Source: Bacillota bacterium
GTDB taxonomy: Bacteria > Bacillota > Clostridia > Monoglobales > Firm-18
Assembly: GCA_023228885.1 (NCBI GenBank)
Contig: JALOAJ010000011.1
Coordinates: 1-64,000, forward strand
Direction of reading: 5' to 3'
DNA: 64,000 bases
Made by a program: the position numbers and the translations under genes. Below, piece by piece: positions 55,763 through 63,545 of this stretch. Position 1 is the first letter of the stretch, and each line of letters opens with the position of its first letter. A model generated the notes under the pieces. That model saw only the letters and a list, made by a program, of their open reading frames with translations. It did not search any database and was not told where the DNA came from.

Positions 55763-55831
55763 TAAATATCCGTGGGATGATTTGCTAAGCATATTATTCT
55801 GCCGATGTTGATGAAAGGAATGATTTTAAAA

Positions 55832-56326
55832 ATGTCTGCGACTTGTTCAATACCGTTTAACGGAACACCGGAGCAAGAAAAAAAACTAAACACCGTTATA
55901 GAAAAATATAAAGATGTCAGTGGGTCGCTTATATCCGTTTTGCATGAAGCGCAAGAGATATACGGATATTTGCCGATAGAGGTTCAAAAGATGGTTTCGG
56001 AGGGCATAAATGTTCCCCTTGCCGAGATATACGGCGTTGTTTCGTTTTATTCACAGTTTACAATAAAGCCAAAGGGCAAATACAAAGTTGCCGTTTGCTT
56101 GGGCACCGCCTGCTATGTAAAGGGTGCGGGCGAAATTATTGACCGAATTAAAACGAGGCTTGGCATTGAAGAAGGCGATTGCTCGGCAGACGGAAAGTTC
56201 AGCCTTGATGCAACGCGTTGCATAGGCGCGTGCGGGCTTGCCCCTGTTGTCACGGTAAATGATGATGTTTACGGAAGGCTTGTGCCGGACGACATTGACG
56301 GCATTCTTGATAAATATACAGATTAA
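55832..56326 (+). CDS. hndA: NuoE-like [2Fe-2S] subunit of the NAD(P)H-linked hydrogenase
   Basis: About 164 residues from ATG 55832 (open to 55805). Helical N-terminus, then a thioredoxin-like fold with the four cysteines in CLGTACYVKGA and CIGACGLAP. It passes electrons between the NuoF-like subunit and the other iron-sulfur centres of HndABCD/HydABC-type enzymes. First hydrogenase subunit gene after the Rex-like operator. Its TAA directly abuts the next ATG. Confidence 0.92.
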   Translation: MSATCSIPFNGTPEQEKKLNTVIEKYKDVSGSLISVLHEAQEIYGYLPIEVQKMVSEGINVPLAEIYGVVSFYSQFTIKPKGKYKVAVCLGTACYVKGAGEIIDRIKTRLGIEEGDCSADGKFSLDATRCIGACGLAPVVTVNDDVYGRLVPDDIDGILDKYTD

Positions 56327-56869
56327 ATGAAAGAACTGTCCCTTCATATATTGGATATTGCAAATAACTCCGTTGCGGCGGGCGCATCACTTGTTGAAAT
56401 AACCGTTGATGAGGATATTGAAAACAACCGTCTTTCAATAACGGTGAAAGATAACGGCACAGGCATGAGCCCGGAGGCGTTATCCGGTGTTACAGACCCG
56501 TTTAGCACATCGCGCAAAACAAGAGAGGTGGGGCTTGGGGTTCCGCTTTTTGCAAATGCGGCTCGGCAGAGCGGCGGAGGGATTGACATTAGCTCGCAGC
56601 TTGGGGAAGGCACCGTTGTAACGGCATGGTTTATGCATAATCATATTGACAGACAGCCGCTTGGCGATATAGCGTCCACATTTGTTGCTTTAGTGACGGA
56701 AAGCGCAAACATTGATTTTATTTACCGTCACATTCTTTATGATAAAATATTTGAGGCGGATACCCGCGAAATAAAAGACAAATTAAAGCAAGTGCCTATA
56801 AACACACCTGAAGTGGTTTTATGGCTGAAAGACTTTATTATAGAAGGTATAAACACTTTAAGGAGGTAA
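56327..56869 (+). CDS. Histidine-kinase-type ATPase domain protein in the hydrogenase operon
   Basis: 180 residues. HATPase_c fold only: N-box LHILDIANNSVAAGAS, KDNGTGMSPE (G1), and the GLGVPLFANAARQSGG (G2) region. No phosphoacceptor His domain and no membrane segment. The last 80 residues are unassigned. Placed between hndA and hndB, as in several Clostridia; it could be an anti-sigma-like or regulatory ATPase, but this is unproven. Confidence 0.85.
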   Translation: MKELSLHILDIANNSVAAGASLVEITVDEDIENNRLSITVKDNGTGMSPEALSGVTDPFSTSRKTREVGLGVPLFANAARQSGGGIDISSQLGEGTVVTAWFMHNHIDRQPLGDIASTFVALVTESANIDFIYRHILYDKIFEADTREIKDKLKQVPINTPEVVLWLKDFIIEGINTLRR

Positions 56870-56873
56870 GGAT

Positions 56874-57245
56874 ATGAAAAGCTTGGCAGAACTTGAGGCA
56901 ATCAGGGATAAAACGCTTAGTGAAATAAATATGCGCACCGACCGGCAAGGCGGCATAAGGATAGTTGTCGGCATGGCAACATGCGGCATTGCGGCGGGTG
57001 CACGCCCTGTTCTTGGAGCCATTATCGAGGAAGTTTCCAAAAGGGAACTTAAAGACGTTATAGTATCACAAACCGGCTGTATCGGCGTTTGCAGGTTAGA
57101 GCCAATAGTAGAGGTTTATCGGCCGGGTGAGGAAAAAGTAACTTATGTTATGATGACCCCGCAAAAAGCGGTTGAAATGGTAACAGAGCATATTGTAAAC
57201 AATAAGCCGATTAAAAAATATACTATCGGTGAAGCAGATAAATAA
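56874..57245 (+). CDS. hndB: [2Fe-2S] ferredoxin-like hydrogenase subunit
   Basis: 123 residues. Thioredoxin-like ferredoxin: cysteine in VGMATCGIAAGARPV and the pair QTGCIGVCRLEPIVEV. Matches HndB of NADP-reducing hydrogenases. AAGGAGG upstream. It is 30 bases before hndC. Confidence 0.9.
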   Translation: MKSLAELEAIRDKTLSEINMRTDRQGGIRIVVGMATCGIAAGARPVLGAIIEEVSKRELKDVIVSQTGCIGVCRLEPIVEVYRPGEEKVTYVMMTPQKAVEMVTEHIVNNKPIKKYTIGEADK

Positions 57246-57275
57246 CTTTCCCGGCAATTTGTTGGGGGGTATTGT

Positions 57276-59090
57276 ATGGAAAGAGAGGTCATAACAATGA
57301 AACTTGCACGGTCACATGTTTTGGTTTGCGGTGGCACCGGCTGCACATCATCAGGGTCAGAAAAACTTTTGCCCGAATTTGATATTCAGCTTGAAAAAGC
57401 AGGTATAAAAAATGAAGTTAGCGTTGTAAAAACAGGTTGTTTCGGTCTTTGCGCACTCGGTCCGATTGTTATTGTGTATCCCGAGGGCGCTTTTTACAGC
57501 ATGGTAAAAATAGAAGATGTAAAAACAATCGTTACGGAGCATCTTTTAAAGGGCAGAATAGTAAAAGAGCTTTTATATGATGATTCTATCGACGGCGCTG
57601 CCATAAAACCGCTCAAAGATGTTGATTTTTATAAAAAACAACTTAGAATTGCGCTTAAAAACTGTGGTGTAATAGACCCGGAAGAAATAGACGAATATAT
57701 TGCTTTTGACGGTTATAAGGCTTTGGGAAGGGTTCTCACCGAAATGGAGCCCAAACAGGTTATCGACATTATTAAACAGTCTAAGCTGCGCGGCAGAGGC
57801 GGCGCGGGCTTTCCCACCGCAATTAAGTGGGAGTTTGCCGCTAACCAGCCCGAAGGGAAAAAATATGTGTGCTGTAATGCCGATGAAGGCGACCCCGGCG
57901 CATTTATGGACAGGAGCGTTTTGGAGGGCGACCCTCACAGCGTTATAGAGGCAATGGCAATTGCCGCATATGCAATCGGCTCAGACGAGGGCTATATATA
58001 TATTAGAGCGGAGTATCCCATTGCGGTACGCCGTCTAAACATTGCCATTGAGCAAGCAAAAAAATACGGTTTGCTGGGCAAAAACATCTTTGGCACTGAT
58101 TTTAGCTTTGACCTTAGCTTGCGACTTGGTGCGGGCGCATTTGTTTGCGGCGAAGAAACCGCGCTTATAACATCAATAGAAGGCAAAAGGGGAGAGCCGC
58201 GTCCACGTCCGCCGTTCCCTGCGGTTGAGGGCTTGTGGGGCAAACCTACCATACTCAATAATGTTGAAACTTATGCCAACATTCCGCAAATCATATTAAA
58301 CGGCGCTGAATGGTTTTTAGGTATTGGAACAGAGAAAAGCAAAGGAACAAAGGTTTTCGCGTTGGGCGGCAAAATCAACAACACCGGTCTTGTTGAGGTG
58401 CCAATGGGCACAACCCTTCGCGAAATAGTCGAAGAAATCGGCGGCGGAATCCCCAACGGTAAAAAGTTTAAAGCGGCTCAAACGGGCGGACCTTCGGGCG
58501 GTTGCATACCGACAGAGCTTATTGACACGCCGATTGATTATGATTCGCTTATTGAAATTGGCGCAATGATGGGCTCGGGCGGGTTAATCGTTATGGACGA
58601 GGATTCTTGCATGGTTGACATAGCAAAGTTCTTTTTGAAGTTTACCGTTGACGAATCGTGCGGGAAATGCGTGCCATGCCGTATAGGAACTAAAAGGATG
58701 CTTGAAATTCTTGAAAAGATTACCTCCGGGAAGGGCACAGTAGAGGATATTGAAAATCTGAAAAAACTTGCGGGAAGCGTGAAGTCGTCATCGCTTTGCG
58801 GGCTTGGACAAACTGCTCCAAACCCTGTGCTTTCAACTCTTAAATATTTTGAGGATGAATATATGGCGCATGTTATTGAAAAGCGATGCCCTGCCGGCGT
58901 TTGTAAAGATTTGCTTCGATATATAATAGATAAAGAAAAGTGCAAAGGCTGCGGGATATGCGCCAAACACTGCCCGGTAACTGCAATTTCGGGCGAATTG
59001 AAGAAACCGTATGAGATTGACCAGCAGATGTGCATTAAATGCGGTGTTTGTGAAATTAAATGCCCATTTAAGGCCATTTCTCGAAAATAA
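57276..59090 (+). CDS. hndC: NuoF-like NAD(P)H/FMN subunit of the hydrogenase
   Basis: 604 residues. N-terminal thioredoxin-like [2Fe-2S] domain (CGGTGCTSSGS, KTGCFGLCALGP; 1-120); NuoF core with RGRGGAGFPTAIKWEF (FMN), CNADEGDPGAFMDRSVLEGD (NAD); [4Fe-4S] site ESCGKCVPCRIGTKRM plus a later Cys; C-terminal two-cluster ferredoxin CKGCGICAKHCP and CIKCGVCEIKCP. It is the flavin site where NAD(P)H is oxidised or formed and, in bifurcating enzymes, where electrons split with ferredoxin. ATG 57276 or 57297. Confidence 0.95.
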   Translation: MEREVITMKLARSHVLVCGGTGCTSSGSEKLLPEFDIQLEKAGIKNEVSVVKTGCFGLCALGPIVIVYPEGAFYSMVKIEDVKTIVTEHLLKGRIVKELLYDDSIDGAAIKPLKDVDFYKKQLRIALKNCGVIDPEEIDEYIAFDGYKALGRVLTEMEPKQVIDIIKQSKLRGRGGAGFPTAIKWEFAANQPEGKKYVCCNADEGDPGAFMDRSVLEGDPHSVIEAMAIAAYAIGSDEGYIYIRAEYPIAVRRLNIAIEQAKKYGLLGKNIFGTDFSFDLSLRLGAGAFVCGEETALITSIEGKRGEPRPRPPFPAVEGLWGKPTILNNVETYANIPQIILNGAEWFLGIGTEKSKGTKVFALGGKINNTGLVEVPMGTTLREIVEEIGGGIPNGKKFKAAQTGGPSGGCIPTELIDTPIDYDSLIEIGAMMGSGGLIVMDEDSCMVDIAKFFLKFTVDESCGKCVPCRIGTKRMLEILEKITSGKGTVEDIENLKKLAGSVKSSSLCGLGQTAPNPVLSTLKYFEDEYMAHVIEKRCPAGVCKDLLRYIIDKEKCKGCGICAKHCPVTAISGELKKPYEIDQQMCIKCGVCEIKCPFKAISRK

Positions 59091-59111
59091 TAAAGAAAGG
59101 AGCGGAGTATA

Positions 59112-60848
59112 ATGGCTGTTAATTTGAAAATAAACAATATAGACATTACCGTACCCGAAGGAACCACCGTTTTGGAAGCGGCGCGCAGTATAAATATTGA
59201 CATACCCACGCTGTGTTACCTTAAAGATGTTAATGAGATTGGTTCCTGCCGTATGTGTGTTGTTGAAATAAAAGGACAGCGCGCCTTGCAGGCAGCGTGT
59301 GTTTATCCTGTTTCGGAAGGCATGGAGGTTCTTACCAACACTAAAACCGTTAGGGATACAAGAAAAATTAATTTAGAGCTTATACTGTCAAATCACGAAA
59401 GAAAGTGCCTTACCTGCATACGAAATCAGGATTGTGAGCTACAAAAGCTTTCAACCGATTTAGGCGTGTTGGATATCCGCTTTGATGGTGAAAATTCGCA
59501 TTACGAGGTTGATATGCTTTCATCATCGATTGTCCGCAACCCTAATAAATGTATCCTTTGCAGAAGGTGCATAAGTGTTTGCAAAAACATTCAAACCGTG
59601 TCCGTAATCGATGCCAACGAAAGAGGCTTTAACACGATAATAGGCAGTGCGTTTAATATGCCGCTTGTTGATACGCCATGCACAAATTGCGGTCAATGTA
59701 TCGTTGTTTGCCCTGTTGGCGCCCTTCATGAAAAGGATGACACCGATAAAATATGGGAGCTGCTTGCCGATAATAAAAAGCATGTTTTAGTGCAAACAGC
59801 GCCTGCGGTTCGTGTCGCATTGGGCGAGGAATTCGGAATGCCGATAGGAACAAGGGTAACGGGTAAAATGGTGACGGCGTTAAAGCTTATGGGCTTTGAC
59901 GGTGTTTTTGACACCGACACAGCGGCTGACTTTACCATTATGGAGGAGGGAACGGAGTTTTTAAACCGCTTAAAGAGCGGTAAAAACCTTCCCCTTATAA
60001 CATCATGCAGCCCGGGTTGGGTGAAGTTTTGCGAGCATAACTTCCCTGATTTTCTTGATAACCTGTCCACGGCAAAATCGCCGCATCAAATGTTTGGCGC
60101 AATAATGAAGTCATACTATGCCGAGAAAAAGGGTATTGACCCTGCGGATATAGCTGTTATTTCGGTAATGCCGTGCACCGCCAAAAAGTTTGAATCAAAG
60201 CGCGAAGAGCTTGCCGCAACCGGGCATCCCGATGTTGACGCCGTAATTACAACTCGTGAGTTGGGCAGAATGATAAAGCAAGCAGGGATTGACTTTACAA
60301 AGGTAGAAGACAGCGAATTTGACGCTCCGTTTGGCGAAGCAAGCGGCGCCGGCGTTATTTTTGGCGCAACCGGCGGCGTTATGGAGGCGGCGCTGCGTAC
60401 CGTTGCAGACATTCTAACAGGCGAGGATTTACAGCATATTGATTATACCGCTGTTCGAGGTTTGGACGGTATTAAAGAGGCAACGGTTGAAATTGCCGGA
60501 ACTAAAGTTCATGTTGCTGTTGCAAGCGGGCTTGGCAATGCCAGAAAACTTTTGGAAAAGGTGCGCTCGGGAGAGCAGCAGTATCATTTTATTGAAATAA
60601 TGGGTTGCCCCGGCGGTTGCATTACTGGGGGCGGCCAGCCGATAGTGGATGCCAAAACCATGATGGATATAGATGTTAAAGCGGCGCGAGCGGCTGCAAT
60701 TTATGCGGAAGACAAATCAATGACATACAGAAAATCGCATGAAAATCCCATCGTTAAAAAACTGTATAAGGAATATTTCGGGAAACCATGCGGGCACTTA
60801 TCGCATAATTTACTGCACACCCATTATGTAAAAAGGGAAAATTATTAA
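59112..60848 (+). CDS. hndD: [FeFe]-hydrogenase catalytic subunit
   Basis: 578 residues. [2Fe-2S] ferredoxin domain (about 1-80; CRMCVVEI), the His-Cys3 cluster HERKCLTCIRNQDC, two [4Fe-4S] clusters (CILCRRCISVC, CTNCGQCIVVCP), and the H-cluster domain with motifs TSCSPGWVKFCE (L1), MPCTAKKFE (L2) and EIMGCPGGCITGGGQP (L3). All H-cluster ligands are present, so an active hydrogenase is likely. With hndABC it would couple NAD(P)H (and perhaps ferredoxin) to H2. Maturases HydEFG are not in the window. Confidence 0.96.
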   Translation: MAVNLKINNIDITVPEGTTVLEAARSINIDIPTLCYLKDVNEIGSCRMCVVEIKGQRALQAACVYPVSEGMEVLTNTKTVRDTRKINLELILSNHERKCLTCIRNQDCELQKLSTDLGVLDIRFDGENSHYEVDMLSSSIVRNPNKCILCRRCISVCKNIQTVSVIDANERGFNTIIGSAFNMPLVDTPCTNCGQCIVVCPVGALHEKDDTDKIWELLADNKKHVLVQTAPAVRVALGEEFGMPIGTRVTGKMVTALKLMGFDGVFDTDTAADFTIMEEGTEFLNRLKSGKNLPLITSCSPGWVKFCEHNFPDFLDNLSTAKSPHQMFGAIMKSYYAEKKGIDPADIAVISVMPCTAKKFESKREELAATGHPDVDAVITTRELGRMIKQAGIDFTKVEDSEFDAPFGEASGAGVIFGATGGVMEAALRTVADILTGEDLQHIDYTAVRGLDGIKEATVEIAGTKVHVAVASGLGNARKLLEKVRSGEQQYHFIEIMGCPGGCITGGGQPIVDAKTMMDIDVKAARAAAIYAEDKSMTYRKSHENPIVKKLYKEYFGKPCGHLSHNLLHTHYVKRENY

Positions 60849-60864
60849 AAATTATAAAGTGGCT

Positions 60865-60908
60865 AAAACAAGCATAGACTTTAATGTGAAGTTTATGCTT
60901 GTTTTTTT
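60865..60908 (+). terminator. Terminator of the hydrogenase operon
   Basis: AACAAGCATAGACTT pairs with AAGTTTATGCTTGTT around TAATGTG, followed by T. Confidence 0.92.
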
Positions 60909-60924
60909 GCGCTAAATATAGCTC

Positions 60925-60951
60925 TAAAGTAATTTATAAATAAGTCGATAA
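60925..60951 (+). promoter_or_regulatory. Sigma-28 (SigD) promoter before the CheA-like gene
   Basis: TAAA (60925-60928), exactly 15 bases, GTCGATAA (60944-60951). The sigma-28 consensus is TAAA-N15-GCCGATAA/T, so only one base differs. Confidence 0.75.
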
Positions 60952-61018
60952 TATGATTATGGGGAAATTATAACCATTAGCATTAGCAAAGCGCAATAGA
61001 CTTATAGGAGGGGCTACT

Positions 61019-62095
61019 TTGAACAGCAATGATTTTTGCAAACCGATGCATGATATTTTTTTAAACGGAGCAAACAAAAACCTCAAACAGTTTGAAGATA
61101 TAATCCTGTCATGCAAAAAATCAAACGATTTTAACATTAACTCCATTAACGAGGCTTTTAGGATAATACATACCATCAAAGGCTTATCATCCATGATACC
61201 GTATGACAGCATTGTATCTTTGTCACATTCGATGGAAGACCTTTTTTACCGCATGAGGGAAAAGGAGCTTGAAAATATTGATTACAACCTAATTTTTAAT
61301 TTAATTTTTGAATGTGTGGATTTTATCAGAGCGGAGCTCCGAAAAATTGCAAGTAACGAAGATTTAAACGGAGAGCCGTCAACCCTTATAGATGCTGTAA
61401 ATTCTTTTTTAAGTGGAATAAAAGCTGATGAAAAGCTATATTGCGAAATGGGTTCAAAAGTGTGCAGCCCGCTAACCGAAAACAAAAGCTTGTGCCAAAA
61501 AATTAAAATGCGGGATGCCGACATACCAATTTGCACAATTCCGATATTGGCATCCTTTGACAATTTGCACCGTATGATGTGCGATATGTGTGAAAAGCTT
61601 GGCAAGAAAGCGGAACTCGCTATTATAGGCGGAGAAATTGAGGTTGATAAAATCACAGCGGAATGTATTTTTTGTTCACTGGTGCATATTTTATGCAACG
61701 CGATTGACCATGGCATAGAAAGCCCCGTTAGGCGCAAAGCAATAGGCAAGCATCCAACAGGGCAGATAAAAATTCAAGCCGAAATGTCGGATAATTGGGT
61801 TTTTATTACGGTGAACGATGATGGGAGGGGGCTTTGCAAAAAAGAGCTGCTACGAAGGGCAAACGAAAACAGCCTGATACGCAAGCCCGTGCAACGGCTT
61901 ATGGAAAGCGAAATTTATAATTTTATATTGCTGCCGGGTTTTTCAACAAGCAAAAAGGTGACAAGGTTTTCCGGCAGGGGCATGGGTTTGGATGTAGTTG
62001 CAAAAAACCTTGAAAGAATTGGCGGCACTGTATTAATAGATAGCGTTGAAAACGAGGGGATGACGGTTTCGCTTAAAATACCGTCTATGTTGTAA
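61019..62095 (+). CDS. CheA-like histidine kinase lacking the CheW-docking domain
   Basis: 358 residues. HPt domain 1-115 with the phosphoacceptor His51 in AFRIIHTIKGLSS; a linker of about 60 residues; then the CheA ATPase domain about 185-358: CDMCEKLGKKAELAIIGGEI, HILCNAIDHGIESPVRRKA (N box), VNDDGRGL (G1), GFSTSKKVTRFSGRGMGLDV (G2). The first dimerisation helix and the C-terminal CheW-like (P5) domain are missing, so it cannot join a standard receptor array. No response regulator is adjacent. TTG start after AGGAGGGG; own SigD promoter and terminator. Confidence 0.85.
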   Translation: MNSNDFCKPMHDIFLNGANKNLKQFEDIILSCKKSNDFNINSINEAFRIIHTIKGLSSMIPYDSIVSLSHSMEDLFYRMREKELENIDYNLIFNLIFECVDFIRAELRKIASNEDLNGEPSTLIDAVNSFLSGIKADEKLYCEMGSKVCSPLTENKSLCQKIKMRDADIPICTIPILASFDNLHRMMCDMCEKLGKKAELAIIGGEIEVDKITAECIFCSLVHILCNAIDHGIESPVRRKAIGKHPTGQIKIQAEMSDNWVFITVNDDGRGLCKKELLRRANENSLIRKPVQRLMESEIYNFILLPGFSTSKKVTRFSGRGMGLDVVAKNLERIGGTVLIDSVENEGMTVSLKIPSML

Positions 62096-62130
62096 TTAAA
62101 CTCTTACCCGCAAAAGATATGTTTTTCCGA

Positions 62131-62166
62131 AAAAGAGCGCCGCAACCCTGCTGCGGCGCTCTTTTT
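62131..62166 (+). terminator. Terminator of the CheA-like gene
   Basis: A 14-bp stem AAAAGAGCGCCGCA / TGCGGCGCTCTTTT with a 7-base loop, ending in T. Confidence 0.94.
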
Positions 62167-62217
62167 TGCTTATTTTTGCATTTTTATTCGTTTTGTCATA
62201 TAAATTTTAAATTATGC

Positions 62218-62244
62218 TAAACTTTCTTCTTAATTTGTCGATAT
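62218..62244 (+). promoter_or_regulatory. Sigma-28 (SigD) promoter of the flgB operon
   Basis: TAAA (62218-62221), 15 bases, GTCGATAT (62237-62244), the same pattern as at 60925-60951. Confidence 0.75.
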
Positions 62245-62335
62245 ATAGATATGTAAAGCGAAATTTGTAACATTTTGCGGTAAGATGCAATATTAAATTG
62301 TCTTTTAAAATTTGAAATTCACCGGGGGAGCGATT

Positions 62336-62743
62336 ATGCTTAAAAATATCTTTATGCATTCAGGGTATTTAGAAAAGGCGCTTGATGCATCATGGCTTAG
62401 AAACGAAGTGATTGCAAACAATATATCTAATGTTGACACCCCCAATTTTAAAAGCTCGCGCGTGGAGTTTGAATCTGCGTTGAAAGATGCATTTGAAAAC
62501 AGCGGCATTAAAATGAAAAAGACCGATAAAAAACATATGGATATGCAAGATGTGGGCGCTCACGACTTAAAGCCGTCTGTTGTAAAGAAGGTAAACACCG
62601 CCGCCAGAATGGACGGAAACAACGTTGATATAGAAACGGAGCAGCTTGATATGGTTAAGAATGTTATATATTATAATTTGTTAATACAAAAAATAGGCAA
62701 AGAATTCGGTAGGATAAAAACGGCCATTAACGAAGGGAAATAA
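62336..62743 (+). CDS. flgB: Flagellar basal-body rod protein FlgB
   Basis: 135 residues. Rod signature ALDASWLRNEVIANNISNVD then TPNFKSSRVEFESALKDA; C-terminal helix QLDMVKNVIYYNLLIQKIG. Proximal rod subunit. ATG 62336 with GGGGGAG upstream; first gene of flgB-flgC-fliE. Confidence 0.95.
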   Translation: MLKNIFMHSGYLEKALDASWLRNEVIANNISNVDTPNFKSSRVEFESALKDAFENSGIKMKKTDKKHMDMQDVGAHDLKPSVVKKVNTAARMDGNNVDIETEQLDMVKNVIYYNLLIQKIGKEFGRIKTAINEGK

Positions 62744-62748
62744 AAATT

Positions 62749-63186
62749 ATGGGCTTTCTAAATTCAATGAACATAAGCGGTTCGGCATTGACGGCGCAGC
62801 GGCTTAGAATGGATGTAATTGCCGAAAACATTGCAAATGCAAACACAACCCGCACAGCAACCGGTCAACCATATCGGCGCAGGCTTGTTTTGTTCGGCGA
62901 GCGCAATGCAAAGTTGCCTTTTTCCGATTATTTGTCAACGGCGCAAAGCGCCGTCGGCAAGGGTGTTAGGGTGACGCAAATTATTGAGGATGAAAGCCCC
63001 ATGAAGATTATGTACGACCCATCACATCCTGATTGTGATGAAAATGGGTATGTAAGGATGCCCAATGTGGACACCGTTAAAGAAATGATAGATATGATGA
63101 GCGCAACCCGTTCGTATGAAGCTAATGTTACCGCCATAAACGCGTTTAAAAACATGGCAATGAAATCTTTTGACATTGGGAAATAG
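62749..63186 (+). CDS. flgC: Flagellar basal-body rod protein FlgC
   Basis: 145 residues. NISGSALTAQRLRMDVIAEN then IANANTTRTATGQPYRRRLV; C-terminal YVRMPNVDTVKEMIDMMSAT and RSYEANVTAINAFKNMAMKS. Rod subunit. Five-base gap after flgB. Confidence 0.96.
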   Translation: MGFLNSMNISGSALTAQRLRMDVIAENIANANTTRTATGQPYRRRLVLFGERNAKLPFSDYLSTAQSAVGKGVRVTQIIEDESPMKIMYDPSHPDCDENGYVRMPNVDTVKEMIDMMSATRSYEANVTAINAFKNMAMKSFDIGK

Positions 63187-63228
63187 TGTACCGTAATACA
63201 TTGATTACTCAATACATTTGGAGGAATT

Positions 63229-63528
63229 ATGAATATAAACAATATCACTTCCCAAATAAGCAATATGCCAAAGGTTGGAGCAGACCAAAATAAAATTGTT
63301 GGAGAGACAAGCAGCTTTAAAGATGTGCTTTTTAAGTTTACCGAGGATGCAAATAAGACGGATTATGACGATAAAATCAGTAATTTATCTGTGTTGCTGG
63401 GCGATGCGGAAAACACCCATCAAGCGATGATTGCGGCTGAAAAAGCAGATTTGGCGCTTCGTTTGACCATTCAAATCAGAAATAAAATTATCGATGCTTA
63501 CACCGAAGTTATGCGTATGCAGATTTAG
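63229..63528 (+). CDS. fliE: Flagellar hook-basal body complex protein FliE
   Basis: 99 residues. FKDVLFKFTEDANKTDYD and the C-terminal NTHQAMIAAEKADLALRLTI-type helix with AYTEVMRMQI. FliE links the MS ring to the rod. GGAGG 5 bases before ATG. In Bacillota it is followed by fliF; here an SLH-protein gene follows. Confidence 0.92.
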   Translation: MNINNITSQISNMPKVGADQNKIVGETSSFKDVLFKFTEDANKTDYDDKISNLSVLLGDAENTHQAMIAAEKADLALRLTIQIRNKIIDAYTEVMRMQI

Positions 63529-63545
63529 TTGACGGGAGAGATTTC

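Noticed and set aside
58538..59209. 223-codon open frame on the minus strand
   Set aside because: Antisense to the hndC-hndD junction, whose coding frames show full sets of cluster ligands.
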